Origin: Myxococcales bacterium
GTDB lineage: Bacteria > Myxococcota_A > Polyangia > Polyangiales > Polyangiaceae
Reading direction: 5' to 3'
Assembly (NCBI GenBank): GCA_013298325.1
Contig: JAAFHJ010000017.1
Span: 1-23,701, forward strand
DNA: 23,701 nt
Under the pieces are notes generated by a model. The model saw nothing but the letters and a program-made list of their open reading frames with translations. It did not search any database and had not been told where the DNA came from. Positions 7,796 through 16,900 of this stretch are shown here, piece by piece. The position numbers and the translations under genes are program-made. How positions within the stretch are numbered: the first letter of the stretch is position 1; each line of letters begins with the position of its first letter.

Positions 7796-8464
7796 ATGCA
7801 CACCGAAACCCCTTCCGAACTCCGCCGCGTCCGCTTCGCCTTGCGCCGCGCCGCGATCCGCCGAGCATGCTTGCAAACTGCACACAACGCCTGGGCAGCG
7901 TTGCTTGCGCTTCGCCATCGATTCCCGCCGCTGCCAGGGAAAATCCTGGTCACCGTCTGCGCGCTCCTCGCGCTGGCGGGGCTTGGATCGCCGACCGGCG
8001 CACGCCTCCTCGGGCTGAAGACCAGGGAAGCGCTGGCGCGCGAGCCCCCACCGCAAGCGGCCTCCGCACCCCCCGCAACATCGACGGGGCCAGCATTGCC
8101 CGCCCCACCGACCCCCGTGTCCTCGGCGGGCCCTATCGAGACCGCCGAGGCGCCCCCCGCAGTCGCGCACAGCGCGCGGGCGACGCCAGAAGACCCCGTT
8201 TACGTGAATGAAGCCGATGCGACCGAGCTTCGACGGCTCCCCGGCATCGGTGCCAAACGGGCCGACGCGATCCTCGCACTTCGCGCACGAAAACAGAAGT
8301 TCACCCGCGTAGAAGAACTCCTCACTGTAAAAGGAATTGGACCGAAGAGTCTTGCAAAACTTCGACCGTTGATTCGCCTCAGCCGGCCGGCTGTTCCGGC
8401 AAAGAATGGTCCGACAACCGGCAAAGAAACGCCGGAGAAAGCGAACTCTCCGGCGAACACGTAA
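7796..8464 (+). CDS. Membrane-anchored ComEA-like helix-hairpin-helix DNA-binding protein
   Basis: The 222-aa protein has a basic N-terminus (1-49), one hydrophobic anchor (about 50-64), a Pro/Ala-rich linker (about 83-130) and a C-terminal helix-hairpin-helix pair (about 136-195). The hairpins are LPGIGAKRADAI (148-159) and VKGIGPKSLAKL (178-189), preceded by the VNEADATEL block typical of ComEA. ComEA proteins bind double-stranded DNA outside the inner membrane during transformation. An anchored version with a flexible spacer is the usual layout in Gram-positive bacteria, while many Gram-negative ComEA proteins are soluble and periplasmic. The unusually long basic stretch before the anchor would stay in the cytoplasm. 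The start lies 3 nt after the 86-aa gene. No comEC or pilus genes are in the window, so a competence role is likely but not proven. Confidence 0.8.
   Translation: MHTETPSELRRVRFALRRAAIRRACLQTAHNAWAALLALRHRFPPLPGKILVTVCALLALAGLGSPTGARLLGLKTREALAREPPPQAASAPPATSTGPALPAPPTPVSSAGPIETAEAPPAVAHSARATPEDPVYVNEADATELRRLPGIGAKRADAILALRARKQKFTRVEELLTVKGIGPKSLAKLRPLIRLSRPAVPAKNGPTTGKETPEKANSPANT
8431..8454 (-). terminator. Probable murA terminator inside the 3' end of the ComEA-like gene
   Basis: A perfect 8-bp stem (GCCGGAGA 8431-8438 with TCTCCGGC 8447-8454) has an 8-nt loop. On the minus strand it begins 39 nt after the murA stop and is followed by GTTTCTTT. On the plus strand no T-tract follows. This orientation suits termination of the glmU-murA transcript. 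Confidence 0.45.
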
Positions 8465-8493
8465 GCCGACCTAGATGGTTGTCGAAATGGGCC

Positions 8494-9783
8494 TCACCCC
8501 TCCGCGTTGCGGACGCGGGTGAGGCTCGCGCCGACGGCGTTCAACTTTTCTTCAATCTTTTCATAACCTCGGTCGAGGTGGTAGACGCGGCGAACCTCCG
8601 TCTCCCCCTCAGCCACGAGCCCGGCGAGAATGAGCGAGGCGCTCGCGCGGAGGTCGGTCGCCATGACCGAGGCGCCGTAAAGGGTATCGACGCCACGGAC
8701 GAGCGCCGTGTTGCCGCGGAGGGCGATCTCGCCCCCCATGCGGTGGAGCTCAGGGACGTGCATGAACCGGTTCTCAAAGATCGTCTCGGTGATGACGCTC
8801 TCGCCACGGGCCCGCGCCATGAGGACGAGAAACTGAGCCTGCATGTCGGTCGGGAAGCCGGGATGCGGCGCCGTGGTGACGTTCACCGCCTTGATGGGAC
8901 GCGTGCGCTGTACACGCAAGTCGTGCCCCTCGGTCGTTAGCGTGACGCCGGCGGCGCGGAGCTTCACGAGGAGCGGCTCAAGATCGGAGAGATCGGCCCC
9001 CTCGACGACGACGTCGCTCCCCTCGTGCATCGCCGCCGCGATGAGGTACGTGCCGGCCTCGATACGGTCGGGGATGATTGCATGATCGAAGGGGGCGAGC
9101 TCGTCACGGGCGCGCCCCTTGATGTGGATGACGTCGGTCCCCGCGCCGTCGACCTCCGCCCCCATCTTGTTCAAGATGCGCGCAAGTTCGACGATTTCCG
9201 GCTCGCGGGCGCAATTCAAGAGCGTGGTGCGCCCCTTCGCAAGTGCTGCCGCCATCAGGATATTTTCCGTCCCGGTGACCGTCGGCATGTCGAAATAGAC
9301 TTCGGCCCCCTGAAGCTGGCCGCCGTTGTTCGGCCCCTCGGCGATGACGTAGCCGCGTTCCAGACGGATCGTGCAGCCCATCGCTTCGAGGGCCTTTAAG
9401 TGTTGGTCGATGGGGCGAGCGCCGATCGCGCAGCCGCCGGGGAGCGAAACCTTCGCGCGCCCGTAACGTGCAACGAGAGGCCCGAGCACGAGGACGCTCG
9501 CGCGCATCTGCTTGACGAGTTCGTAGGGGGCCTCGGGGCGTACCGTCCCCCGGGTTTCGCCGACGGAGACCATCGGCGCATCGACGGAGACGTCGCGCCC
9601 GAGGAAGCGGAGGAGGGCGGCCGTCGTATCGATATCCCGCAATTTCGGGACGTTACGAAGGACACTATTCCCGTCCGAAAGGAGCGTTGCGCAGAGGATC
9701 GGGAGGGCGGCGTTCTTCGCACCAGACACGCGGATGCGCCCCTGAAGGGGCGTCGGAGAACCTTTGACGACGATCGCGTCCAT
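8494..9783 (-). CDS. murA: UDP-N-acetylglucosamine 1-carboxyvinyltransferase
   Basis: This enzyme transfers enolpyruvate from PEP to UDP-GlcNAc, the first committed cytosolic step of peptidoglycan synthesis. The 429-aa length is slightly above the usual 418-420. Visible motifs are the substrate-binding Lys 23-Asn 24 in GAKNAALP, Arg 94, GGCAIGARPIDQH with the catalytic loop Cys 118, TVTGTEN (168-174), and PGFPTDMQAQ with the conserved Asp 313. Cys 118 is the fosfomycin target; a Cys-to-Asp change would give resistance, and it is absent here. The ATG lies only 2 nt after the glmU stop, so the enzyme making UDP-GlcNAc and the one consuming it are probably translated from one mRNA. Confidence 0.98.
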   Translation of the reverse strand: MDAIVVKGSPTPLQGRIRVSGAKNAALPILCATLLSDGNSVLRNVPKLRDIDTTAALLRFLGRDVSVDAPMVSVGETRGTVRPEAPYELVKQMRASVLVLGPLVARYGRAKVSLPGGCAIGARPIDQHLKALEAMGCTIRLERGYVIAEGPNNGGQLQGAEVYFDMPTVTGTENILMAAALAKGRTTLLNCAREPEIVELARILNKMGAEVDGAGTDVIHIKGRARDELAPFDHAIIPDRIEAGTYLIAAAMHEGSDVVVEGADLSDLEPLLVKLRAAGVTLTTEGHDLRVQRTRPIKAVNVTTAPHPGFPTDMQAQFLVLMARARGESVITETIFENRFMHVPELHRMGGEIALRGNTALVRGVDTLYGASVMATDLRASASLILAGLVAEGETEVRRVYHLDRGYEKIEEKLNAVGASLTRVRNAEG

Positions 9784-9785
9784 GC

Positions 9786-11234
9786 TCAGACCCCCTTCTC
9801 TTCGGCTTCGAGCGCCTTCTTTGCCGCTTCTTTGGCCGCCTTGAATCGCGCTTTCAGGCGATCGGCATAGCCGTCTTTGTTGTCCTGCTTCGTACGCGCA
9901 ATCGCGAGGGCGCCCGCGGGGACGTCCTTCGTCACGCAGGTCGCCGTGGCGACGTAGGCCCCTTTGCCGACGCGGACCGGCGCAACAAGCTGGCTGTCGG
10001 AGCCGATAAAGACTCCGTCTTCGAGGATGGTCGTGTGCTTTTGGAAGCCGTCGTAGTTGCAGAAGATGGTGCCGGCGCCGACATTCACATCTTCGCCGAC
10101 GATGCCGTCGCCCAAATAGGCGAGGTGATTCGCCTTCGAGCGGTTGCCGAGCGTCGTCTTCTTGAGCTCGACGAAGTTGCCGACGTGACTCTCCTCGCCA
10201 AGGACCGAAGCGGGGCGAAGGTGAGAAAACGGGCCAATTTGTGCGGCGCGGCCGATGACAGCGTCTTCGGCGACTGTGTACGGCTTGATGCGGACGTTCT
10301 CACCGACGGTGACGTTTGTGAGCACGCTTCCGACGTCGATCTGACAGCCGTTTCCGATCGATGTCTTCCCACGCAAAACGACGCCGCTCTCGACGATGAC
10401 GTCGGTGCCGAGCGTCACGCCGTCTTCGATCCGCGCCCCTTCGCGGATGGTGACGCCAGCCTTGCGATGCTTGGTGAGCAGGCGCTCATGCATCGTCGCC
10501 TCTGCTTCAAAGAGCTGCTGGCGGTCGTTGATGCCGATCATCACATCGGGGGACGACGCGACGCCGATGACACGATCGCCCCGCTCGGGGGCGAAGGCGA
10601 CGATGTCGGTCAGGTAGTACTCCCCTTGGGCGTTATTGGGAGTGAGACTTGCGAGCGCTTCCCGAAAGAAGTCGGCACGGGCCGCGTAAATACCGGGATT
10701 GATTTCCGTGACCGCGCGCTCCTCCGGCGTGCAGTCTTTCTGCTCGCGAATCGCAACGATGTGCCCGGTCGCGTCGCGAAGGACGCGGCCGTAGCCGGTC
10801 GGATCGGCAAGCGTACAAGTCGCCATCGCGAGGGGGGAGGTCGGATTTTCATCAAGAGCTTCGGCGATTTTCGCGAGGTCTGCTGCGCCAACAAGCGGCG
10901 CGTCCCCGTAGAAAACCAAGACGCGTTCGCAATCGGCGGCGAGCGCGGGAAGTGCGGCGCGCGCGGCATCGCCGGTCCCACACGGCTTGTCTTGCAGGGC
11001 GAATTTTACGCGGGCGCCAAACGCCTCACGGAGATAGCTCTCGACATGCTCGCGCCCGTGGCCGACGACGACGATCACCTCGGAGGCGCCCGCCTCAAGG
11101 GCCGCGCGCACCGGGTAGTGGACAAGTGGAAGGCCGCAGCTTCGATGGAGCACCTTCGGCAAGGTGCTCTTCATGCGGGTTCCAAAACCGGCCGCGAGAA
11201 CCACGGCGCTGGTGCGTGCAAGGGCGGAATTCAT
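9786..11234 (-). CDS. glmU: Bifunctional N-acetylglucosamine-1-phosphate uridyltransferase / glucosamine-1-phosphate acetyltransferase
   Basis: GlmU acetylates glucosamine-1-phosphate and then couples it to UTP to give UDP-GlcNAc in the cytosol. The 482-aa protein has the N-terminal nucleotidyltransferase signature LAAGFGTRMKSTLPK (13-27), GTGDAARAAL and FYGDAPL motifs, and NPGIY. A C-terminal left-handed beta-helix of hexapeptide repeats (about 255-450) holds the acetyltransferase motif KANHLAYLGD with its catalytic His, and NVGAGTIFCNYDG. A Lys/Ala-rich helical tail (about 455-482) makes it somewhat longer than typical GlmU. The ATG has no clear Shine-Dalgarno, and a perfect 23-bp inverted repeat lies 34 nt upstream. 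murA follows after 2 nt. Confidence 0.97.
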   Translation of the reverse strand: MNSALARTSAVVLAAGFGTRMKSTLPKVLHRSCGLPLVHYPVRAALEAGASEVIVVVGHGREHVESYLREAFGARVKFALQDKPCGTGDAARAALPALAADCERVLVFYGDAPLVGAADLAKIAEALDENPTSPLAMATCTLADPTGYGRVLRDATGHIVAIREQKDCTPEERAVTEINPGIYAARADFFREALASLTPNNAQGEYYLTDIVAFAPERGDRVIGVASSPDVMIGINDRQQLFEAEATMHERLLTKHRKAGVTIREGARIEDGVTLGTDVIVESGVVLRGKTSIGNGCQIDVGSVLTNVTVGENVRIKPYTVAEDAVIGRAAQIGPFSHLRPASVLGEESHVGNFVELKKTTLGNRSKANHLAYLGDGIVGEDVNVGAGTIFCNYDGFQKHTTILEDGVFIGSDSQLVAPVRVGKGAYVATATCVTKDVPAGALAIARTKQDNKDGYADRLKARFKAAKEAAKKALEAEEKGV

Positions 11235-11268
11235 GCGGCGCGAAGGGTATCACGTTTTGGCGATCCGA

Positions 11269-11320
11269 GCCTCGAACTGGGCAGCGCGCATGACGGAATG
11301 CGCGCTGCCCAGTTCGAGGC
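11269..11320. repeat. Perfect 23-bp inverted repeat upstream of glmU
   Basis: The arms 11269-11291 and 11298-11320 are exact reverse complements with a 6-nt GACGGA loop. The left arm begins GCCTCGAACTGG and ends GCGCGCAT. It lies between the divergent glmU (start 11234) and efflux operon (start 11440). No U-tract follows on either strand, so it is not a standard terminator. If glmU transcription starts in the AT-rich island to the right, this hairpin is in the glmU 5' leader. No second copy was noticed in the window. Confidence 0.85.
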
Positions 11321-11340
11321 AACGACGCCCCACCTGCGCC

Positions 11341-11380
11341 CCAAACATATTGAACTTACTTATCAAAATCAGCAATTCGT
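11341..11380. promoter_or_regulatory. AT-rich island, candidate divergent promoter region
   Basis: This is one of the few AT-rich stretches in the window. On the minus strand, TTGCTG (11370-11375) and CAATAT (11347-11352) are spaced 17 nt apart and could be a sigma-70-type promoter for glmU. On the plus strand, TTGAAC (11350-11355) could be a -35 element for the efflux operon, but the matching -10 is poor. Hexamer matches are partial. Confidence 0.35.
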
Positions 11381-11439
11381 GAGCGCTCCGGCATTTGTCG
11401 GATGGGGCATCGCCCCCCCAGGCGCTAGACGCTTCCGCG

Positions 11440-12735
11440 ATGTTGCCCCTCCGTGCCCTCCGTTGCGTCTCTGCCAGCTGTCTGGCGCTCGCCGTTGCCG
11501 CAGGACCATCGGCCTACGCGGAGGAGGCGACGCCCCTCGCTGGCACCGCCCATGCGCCGGTCGTCGCGGCCCCGCCGCTTGCGCTGCGTCGCGAGGAGGC
11601 ACGGCGGCTCGGAGCCCAGCAAGCTCCCGAAGTCCTTCGTACAAAAGTACTCGCGCAGGCCGGGAGCGCTGCGCGCAGAGACGTCGGCGCGCTCACCTTC
11701 GCGCCGCGGGTCACGCTCTACGCGGGCCCGCGTCAATTCGCGAACGGCGCCACGCCGGGGGCCGAAGTCGGCGCCCAGATTTTCCAAGAATTTCCGACGC
11801 AAAACCTCGTCGGCGCCCGAAAGCAGGCGGCCGGCGCCGAGGCCGATCGCCTCCACGCAGAAGAAGCACGCGCCGAGTATGACGGCGCAAAAGTCGCAGA
11901 AGAAGCTTTTGATGCCGCCCTCCTTGCGGCTGTCTTTGCATTGAGGCATCGGGCGGAAGAAGACGCAGCCGCCATCGCAGTTCAGATTCAAGCGCGCGTT
12001 CAAAAAGGGGTCATTTCCCCAGAAGATGGCTCGCTTGCCGCCGCGGAGGCGGCCGACGCCCGCCTCAATACGCTCGACGCGGAAGGGGCACGGACCGAGA
12101 GCCTTTTCCTCCTCCGGCGTGCGATAGGCGTCCCGCCGGAGGCGCCGCTCCGACTCGATGGGTCGATCGATACAGTCCCTGCAATGCCGAATATAAAAGC
12201 AATTTCCGACAGTCACCCGGCACTCGTACTTGCGCGTGCCCAGACGGCCCGCGAAAAAAGCGAGCGGACGGCGATCGTGGCGCGCGAAGTCCCGACCTGG
12301 GGCCTCGGCGTGACGTACATGCGCGAAGGGACCGGCGAACGGACAACCCTGGCTTCCGTTCAGTTGCCGATTCCGGTGAGCGACGTAGCGAAATACCCGC
12401 GCGCCCAGGCCGATCTCCGTGTGCTTGCACGCGAGAGTGAGGCCCGACTTCTCAAAGATGATTTGGACCGCCAGCTCGCGATGGCGCTCCACGAATGTGG
12501 CCATCTCCGGGAACGAGAAGAGCTCCTCAATACGGCGGTGCTCCCCAAGCTTCGCGAGGCGGTGACCGTGGCTCGAGCCCAGGTCGATCGCGGTGTGCGC
12601 GATCTTCCGTCGTTCTTCGCCCTTCGAAAGCGAATGCTCGCCGCCGAAGAGCAGCTCGTGGCGGCGAGGGCTTCGATTCGCGTCGCCGACGCACACGCGC
12701 GCCACGTGGCCGGCGGAGGGGACAAAAGCGAATGA
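11440..12735 (+). CDS. TolC/CzcC-like outer-membrane efflux factor
   Basis: From ATG 11440 the protein is 431 aa. A classical signal peptide (MLPLRALRC, an Ala/Leu core, cleavage near AYA-EE at 27) directs export. The mature part is rich in long Ala/Glu/Arg helices with heptad-like patterning (about 110-205 and 320-420), as in outer-membrane efflux proteins that trimerise into a channel-tunnel. VGAQIFQEFPTQNLVGARK (around 106-124) fits the first strand-to-helix turn. It would be the exit duct for the pump encoded downstream. A TTG 15 codons upstream (11395) would bury the signal peptide, so ATG is preferred. The stop overlaps the adaptor start by 4 nt (ATGA). Divergence from CzcC is considerable; identification rests on composition, signal and operon. 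Confidence 0.82.
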   Translation: MLPLRALRCVSASCLALAVAAGPSAYAEEATPLAGTAHAPVVAAPPLALRREEARRLGAQQAPEVLRTKVLAQAGSAARRDVGALTFAPRVTLYAGPRQFANGATPGAEVGAQIFQEFPTQNLVGARKQAAGAEADRLHAEEARAEYDGAKVAEEAFDAALLAAVFALRHRAEEDAAAIAVQIQARVQKGVISPEDGSLAAAEAADARLNTLDAEGARTESLFLLRRAIGVPPEAPLRLDGSIDTVPAMPNIKAISDSHPALVLARAQTAREKSERTAIVAREVPTWGLGVTYMREGTGERTTLASVQLPIPVSDVAKYPRAQADLRVLARESEARLLKDDLDRQLAMALHECGHLREREELLNTAVLPKLREAVTVARAQVDRGVRDLPSFFALRKRMLAAEEQLVAARASIRVADAHARHVAGGGDKSE

Positions 12736-13940
12736 ATACTAAACCCTTTCGCCTACTGACGCTCGTTGCATGTTGCTCGCTTGGTGCGTGCAGTAAGGCG
12801 CCGGTTGATGGCGCTCCCCCCGTCGCCTCTGCCGGTACACCGGTGGCGACCGCGTCGACGGAGGGTTCCGGAATCGTCCTCGCCGGGCGCGATGCGCTCC
12901 TCGCCGCCGGGCGCCTTCGCGTGGAGGCGGTGGCGACGGGGCCGTTTGCAACCAGCGCGGAGCTTGAGGTCCCGGGGACCTTCGTCGCCGCCCCCAATGG
13001 CACCGCCGAAGTCGGCGCGGTCGTGGCGGGGCGCGCGACGCAGGTCCTCGTCGAAGAGGGGGATCGCGTAGAAAAGGGGGCGCTCCTCGCGCGGATTGAG
13101 GCGCCGGAAGCGGCCCGTGCGGCTGCCGATTTGGTGCGCGCAACCGCCCGAATTTCGCCCCTCGAAAAGCGCCTCGCCCGCTACGAAGCGCTCGCCCAAG
13201 AGCAGGCGGCGGTTCCGATGCAAGTCGATGATCTTCGTGGCGAACTGGCGGCGGCCCGCGCCGATGCGGGAGCGGCCCGGACGCTCCTCGCCGCGTTTGG
13301 CGCCGATGGCAACGGCGCAGTTGTTCTTCGCGCCCCCTTTGCCGGCATCGTGGCCAGCCGCGCACTCCCGCTCGGCGGCGCCGTCGCCCCCGAAAAGACG
13401 CTCTTCACGCTCCTTGCTGAGGATGCCCTTGTCGTCGCGGCTCGCTGGCCGGAGCGCGGCCCTGCGCCCCCCGTGGTCGGTGCTCGGGCACGACTCCGTC
13501 CAGCTTCCGGGATAGATGCATCCTGCACAGGACAGGTCCGCGCCGTCCTTCCGACCGTCGATCCCGTCTCGCGCACGCGCACGCTCCGGATCGCGCTCGG
13601 TTCGGAGAAGTGTCCGTTTTCCTTGCTTGGTTCCGAGGTCACCGTCGCGTTTCCGACGGCCAGCGGCGGCCAACACGTGCAACCTACACCATCCGAACGC
13701 ACCATCCCGCGAAGCGCCGTCGTTGACCTTCGCGGCGCGACGACCGTCTTTGTGGAGCGCGGCGATCGCTACTCCCCACGCACCGTCCGCCTCGGCGTCG
13801 GGACGCCGACCCGCGTCGTCGTCGCGGAGGGGCTCGTCGACGGCGATCGCGTCGTGACGGAAGGGGCAGTCCTCCTGAAAGGCGAACTCTCCCGCGACGA
13901 CCTGACCGAGGGCGGGCCCACTGCCACGGGGGCGAAATGA
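12732..13940 (+). CDS. RND efflux periplasmic adaptor lipoprotein (CzcB/MFP family)
   Basis: This 402-aa membrane fusion protein would bridge the inner-membrane pump and the outer-membrane channel. A lipoprotein signal ends in lipobox LGAC with Cys 20 followed by Ser. After a flexible Ala/Pro segment, the two lipoyl half-motifs are VGAVVAGRATQVLVEEGDRV (94-113) and VVLRAPFAGIVASR (197-210). They flank a short coiled-coil hairpin (about 126-190), and a beta-barrel (about 232-308) and membrane-proximal domain (about 322-385, with IPRSAVV and VEGLVDGDRVV-like ends) follow. No His-rich metal-binding N-terminal extension, seen in some CzcB proteins, is present. The start overlaps the previous stop in ATGA, and the stop overlaps the pump start the same way, which implies translational coupling. 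The lipoprotein form fixes the adaptor to a membrane. Confidence 0.9.
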   Translation: MNTKPFRLLTLVACCSLGACSKAPVDGAPPVASAGTPVATASTEGSGIVLAGRDALLAAGRLRVEAVATGPFATSAELEVPGTFVAAPNGTAEVGAVVAGRATQVLVEEGDRVEKGALLARIEAPEAARAAADLVRATARISPLEKRLARYEALAQEQAAVPMQVDDLRGELAAARADAGAARTLLAAFGADGNGAVVLRAPFAGIVASRALPLGGAVAPEKTLFTLLAEDALVVAARWPERGPAPPVVGARARLRPASGIDASCTGQVRAVLPTVDPVSRTRTLRIALGSEKCPFSLLGSEVTVAFPTASGGQHVQPTPSERTIPRSAVVDLRGATTVFVERGDRYSPRTVRLGVGTPTRVVVAEGLVDGDRVVTEGAVLLKGELSRDDLTEGGPTATGAK

Positions 13941-16900
13941 TCGGCGCCCTCGTCGCGTTGTCGGTCCGCCACCGGGGCCTTGTTCTCTTCTTCACGTTCC
14001 TCGCCGCCGCACTCGCACTCTTTGCTGCAAAAGGGCTCCCCGTCGATGCGGTACCGGACATTTCAAACGTTCAAGTTCAGGTCCTAACTGCGGCTCCAGG
14101 GCTCTCGCCCTTGGAAACGGAGGCGCAAGTGACCCGTCCCGTCGAATTGAGTATGACGGGCCTTCCCCATTTGAAGGAGCTCCGCTCCGTCTCCCGTTCG
14201 GGGATCTCCGCCGTCACCCTCGTCTTTGAAGACGACCTCCCGCTCGCCGATGCTCGCACGCTGGTATCGCAACGGATGCCGAGCGCCCGCGAGGCGACCA
14301 AGGGGAGCGGTGAGCCGCAAATGGGCCCGATGGCGACTGGACTTGGCGAAGTGTTCCACTTCACGGTGCGCTGGCCGGGGCACACACCGACGGAGGTCCG
14401 CACCCTCCTCGACTGGGAAATCGCACGGCCGCTGCGGCTCCTGCCCGGCGTCGTCGAGGTCAACGGCTGGGGCGGCGACGTCGAAGAGGTCGAGGTGCTC
14501 GTACGCCCCGAAGATCTTCGAAGATTTTCAGTCACCCAAGGGGACGTCGAGGAGGCGCTGACCGGCGGCGGCCACAACCGGGGCGGCGGCGCCATCCCGC
14601 GTGGTGGCGAGCAACTCCTCGTGCGCCTTGATGCACAATACAAGAGTCTCGCCGACGTCGAGGCGGTTCCGCTTGCCAGCAAAATTCCAGGGACGAACAC
14701 CCCGCTCGCCGTCCGCGACGTCGCGACGGTGCGTTCGGGAGCTCACTATCGCCTCGCGTCCGCAACCGAGGATGGAGCGGGGGAGACCGTCTACGCGATG
14801 GTGCAGATGGTCGCCGGCGGCAATGCGCGCGAGGTAGCCGCCGCGGTGAAGACGCGCCTTGACGAGATCGCGCCGCGCCTGCCGAAGGGGGCGGTCATCG
14901 TCCCGTTTTATGACCGCAAAGCCTTCGTAGATCGCGTCCTTGGAACGGTGGAACACTCGCTGCTCGAGGGGGCCTTCGTCGTTGTCGTCGTCCTCTTCCT
15001 GCTCCTCGGAGACCTCCGCGCCGGCCTCGTCGTAGCCACGGCGATCCCGCTGTCGCTCCTCGGCGCCCTCGCCTGGATGCGCGTGACCGGGCAGAGCGGC
15101 AACCTGATGTCGCTGGGCGCCGTCGACTTTGGCCTGGTCGTGGACGGCGCGGTGGTCGTCGTCGAAGGGGCGCTCGCCGCCATGGTCCGCGACCGCATTT
15201 CCGCCTCCGACGCCCTCGTTCGCGAAGGGAAGAGCGTCGGCGCCCCTATCGCGTTTGGCGTCGTCGTGATCGGCGTCGTCTACGTGCCGATCCTCGCCCT
15301 CGATGGCGTTGAGGGGAAGCTGTTTCGCCCCATGGCTATCACCGTCCTCTTCGCCCTCGCGACGGCGCTGGTGCTCTCCTTCACGTTCATTCCGGCTCTG
15401 GCGTCGCTCGTCCTCAAACCGGCAAAAGACGACCATGAATCGTGGATTCTCCGCAATGTACGCCCTTTGTTTTCGCGCGCCTCGGCCTTCTTTTGGCGAC
15501 TGCCGAACGTCGCCATCGCCGCCGCCATCGGTTTCGTCGTCGTCTCCGGCATCGTCGCGTCACGCCTCGGAACCGAGTTCGTCCCCCGGCTGGAAGAGGG
15601 GGACATTGTGGTTCAGCTTACGCGCCCACCCAGCGTTTCGCTCGCCGAAGCGATCGCAGGGACCGGAGCTGTCGAGACGGCGCTCCTTTCCTTTCCTGAA
15701 GTAGATCGGGTTGTTTCGCGGACCGGCGCCCCCGACGTGGCCACCGACGTCATGGGGCTTGAGCAGAGCGACGTCTTCGTGATGCTTAAGCCGCGTTCTC
15801 AATGGCGCTTTCACGATCGCGAGGCGCTCGTTGGCGCGATGGAGACGGCACTCAAAGCGGCACTCCCGGGGACCGGCTTCGCATTTAGCCAGCCGATTCA
15901 AATGCGAAATGACGAACTTCTAGGCGGTATGAAGAGCGACGTCGGGATCAAGGTCTACGGGGACGATCTGGCAGCAACGAGCGCCGCCGCCGCGAAGGTT
16001 GCCCAGGTGGCGGGAGGGGTGACCGGCGCCTGTGACGTACGTGTGGAGGCGACGTCGGGCCTCGCGCTTGCGACGCTCCGCCCCGATCCGGCGGCGCTTT
16101 CTGTCCGCGGCGTACCGCCGTCGGATCTCGCGGCGACCTTCGAGGCGTTTGGGCCCGGTCGCCCCCTCGGGCAGGTCGCGTTTGGCGACCGTCGCGTCGA
16201 CCTCACCTTAAAGCGGGCGCGCCCCGTCGACGCAGAAGGGCTCCGCGACGAGCCGATCATCGTCGCCGGCGGGCGCGCGGTCCCCCTCGGCGCCGTCGCC
16301 CGCTACGAGGCCCAAGACGGGCCGGCCCAAATCGGTCGTGAAGCCGGCCGCCGACGGGTCCTCGTCGAGCTCAACGTACGTGGTCGGGACCTCGGTGGCT
16401 TCGTGAAGGCCCTCGAGGCGGAGGTCGGCAAGGTCACCCTGCCCCCCGGAAGCTTCGTCGAATTTACCGGCGCAAACGAGCATTTGGAGCATGCGGCCCA
16501 GCGGTTTGCGTTGGTCCTCCCGCTCACGCTCGCCGCCGTGTTGGTGCTCCTTTACTTGGCGTTCCAACAATTCCGACCGGCCCTCTTCCTCATGCTCATC
16601 GTCCCCGCGGCGACGAGCGGCGGCCTTCTCGCCCTCCTCGCGCGCGGCCTCCCGCTGTCGATCTCGGCGGTCGTTGGGCTGGTGGCGCTCGCCGGCGTGG
16701 CGGTGATGAACGGGACCGTCCTCTTGACCGCGATTCGCCGTGAAGAAGAGGGGGGCGCCTCGCCGACCGACGCCGCAAAAGCCGCCGCGAGCGAACGGCT
16801 GCGCCCCGTCCTTACGACCGCCTTCGTGGCCGGGGTCGGCTTCTTACCCATGGCGCTCGCGACGGGAACCGGCGCCGAAGTGCAAAGGCCACTTGCGACG

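Noticed and set aside
11269..11320. The 23-bp inverted repeat as a simple intrinsic terminator
   Set aside because: It sits between divergent genes, where no transcript needs ending, and has no T-tract on either strand.
10035..11882. 615-codon open frame on the plus strand over glmU and into the efflux gene
   Set aside because: It runs antisense through glmU and out of frame through the signal-peptide-bearing efflux gene, and its end is Arg/Pro-rich low-complexity sequence.
11425..12705. 426-codon open frame on the minus strand opposite the outer-membrane efflux gene
   Set aside because: The plus-strand frame has a signal peptide, helix patterning and ATGA coupling to the adaptor. The minus frame has no recognisable domain.
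14528..15436. 302-codon minus-strand frame inside the RND pump gene
   Set aside because: It is antisense to strongly conserved pump sequence including the proton-relay motif. The product is Asp/Arg/His-rich with no family signature.
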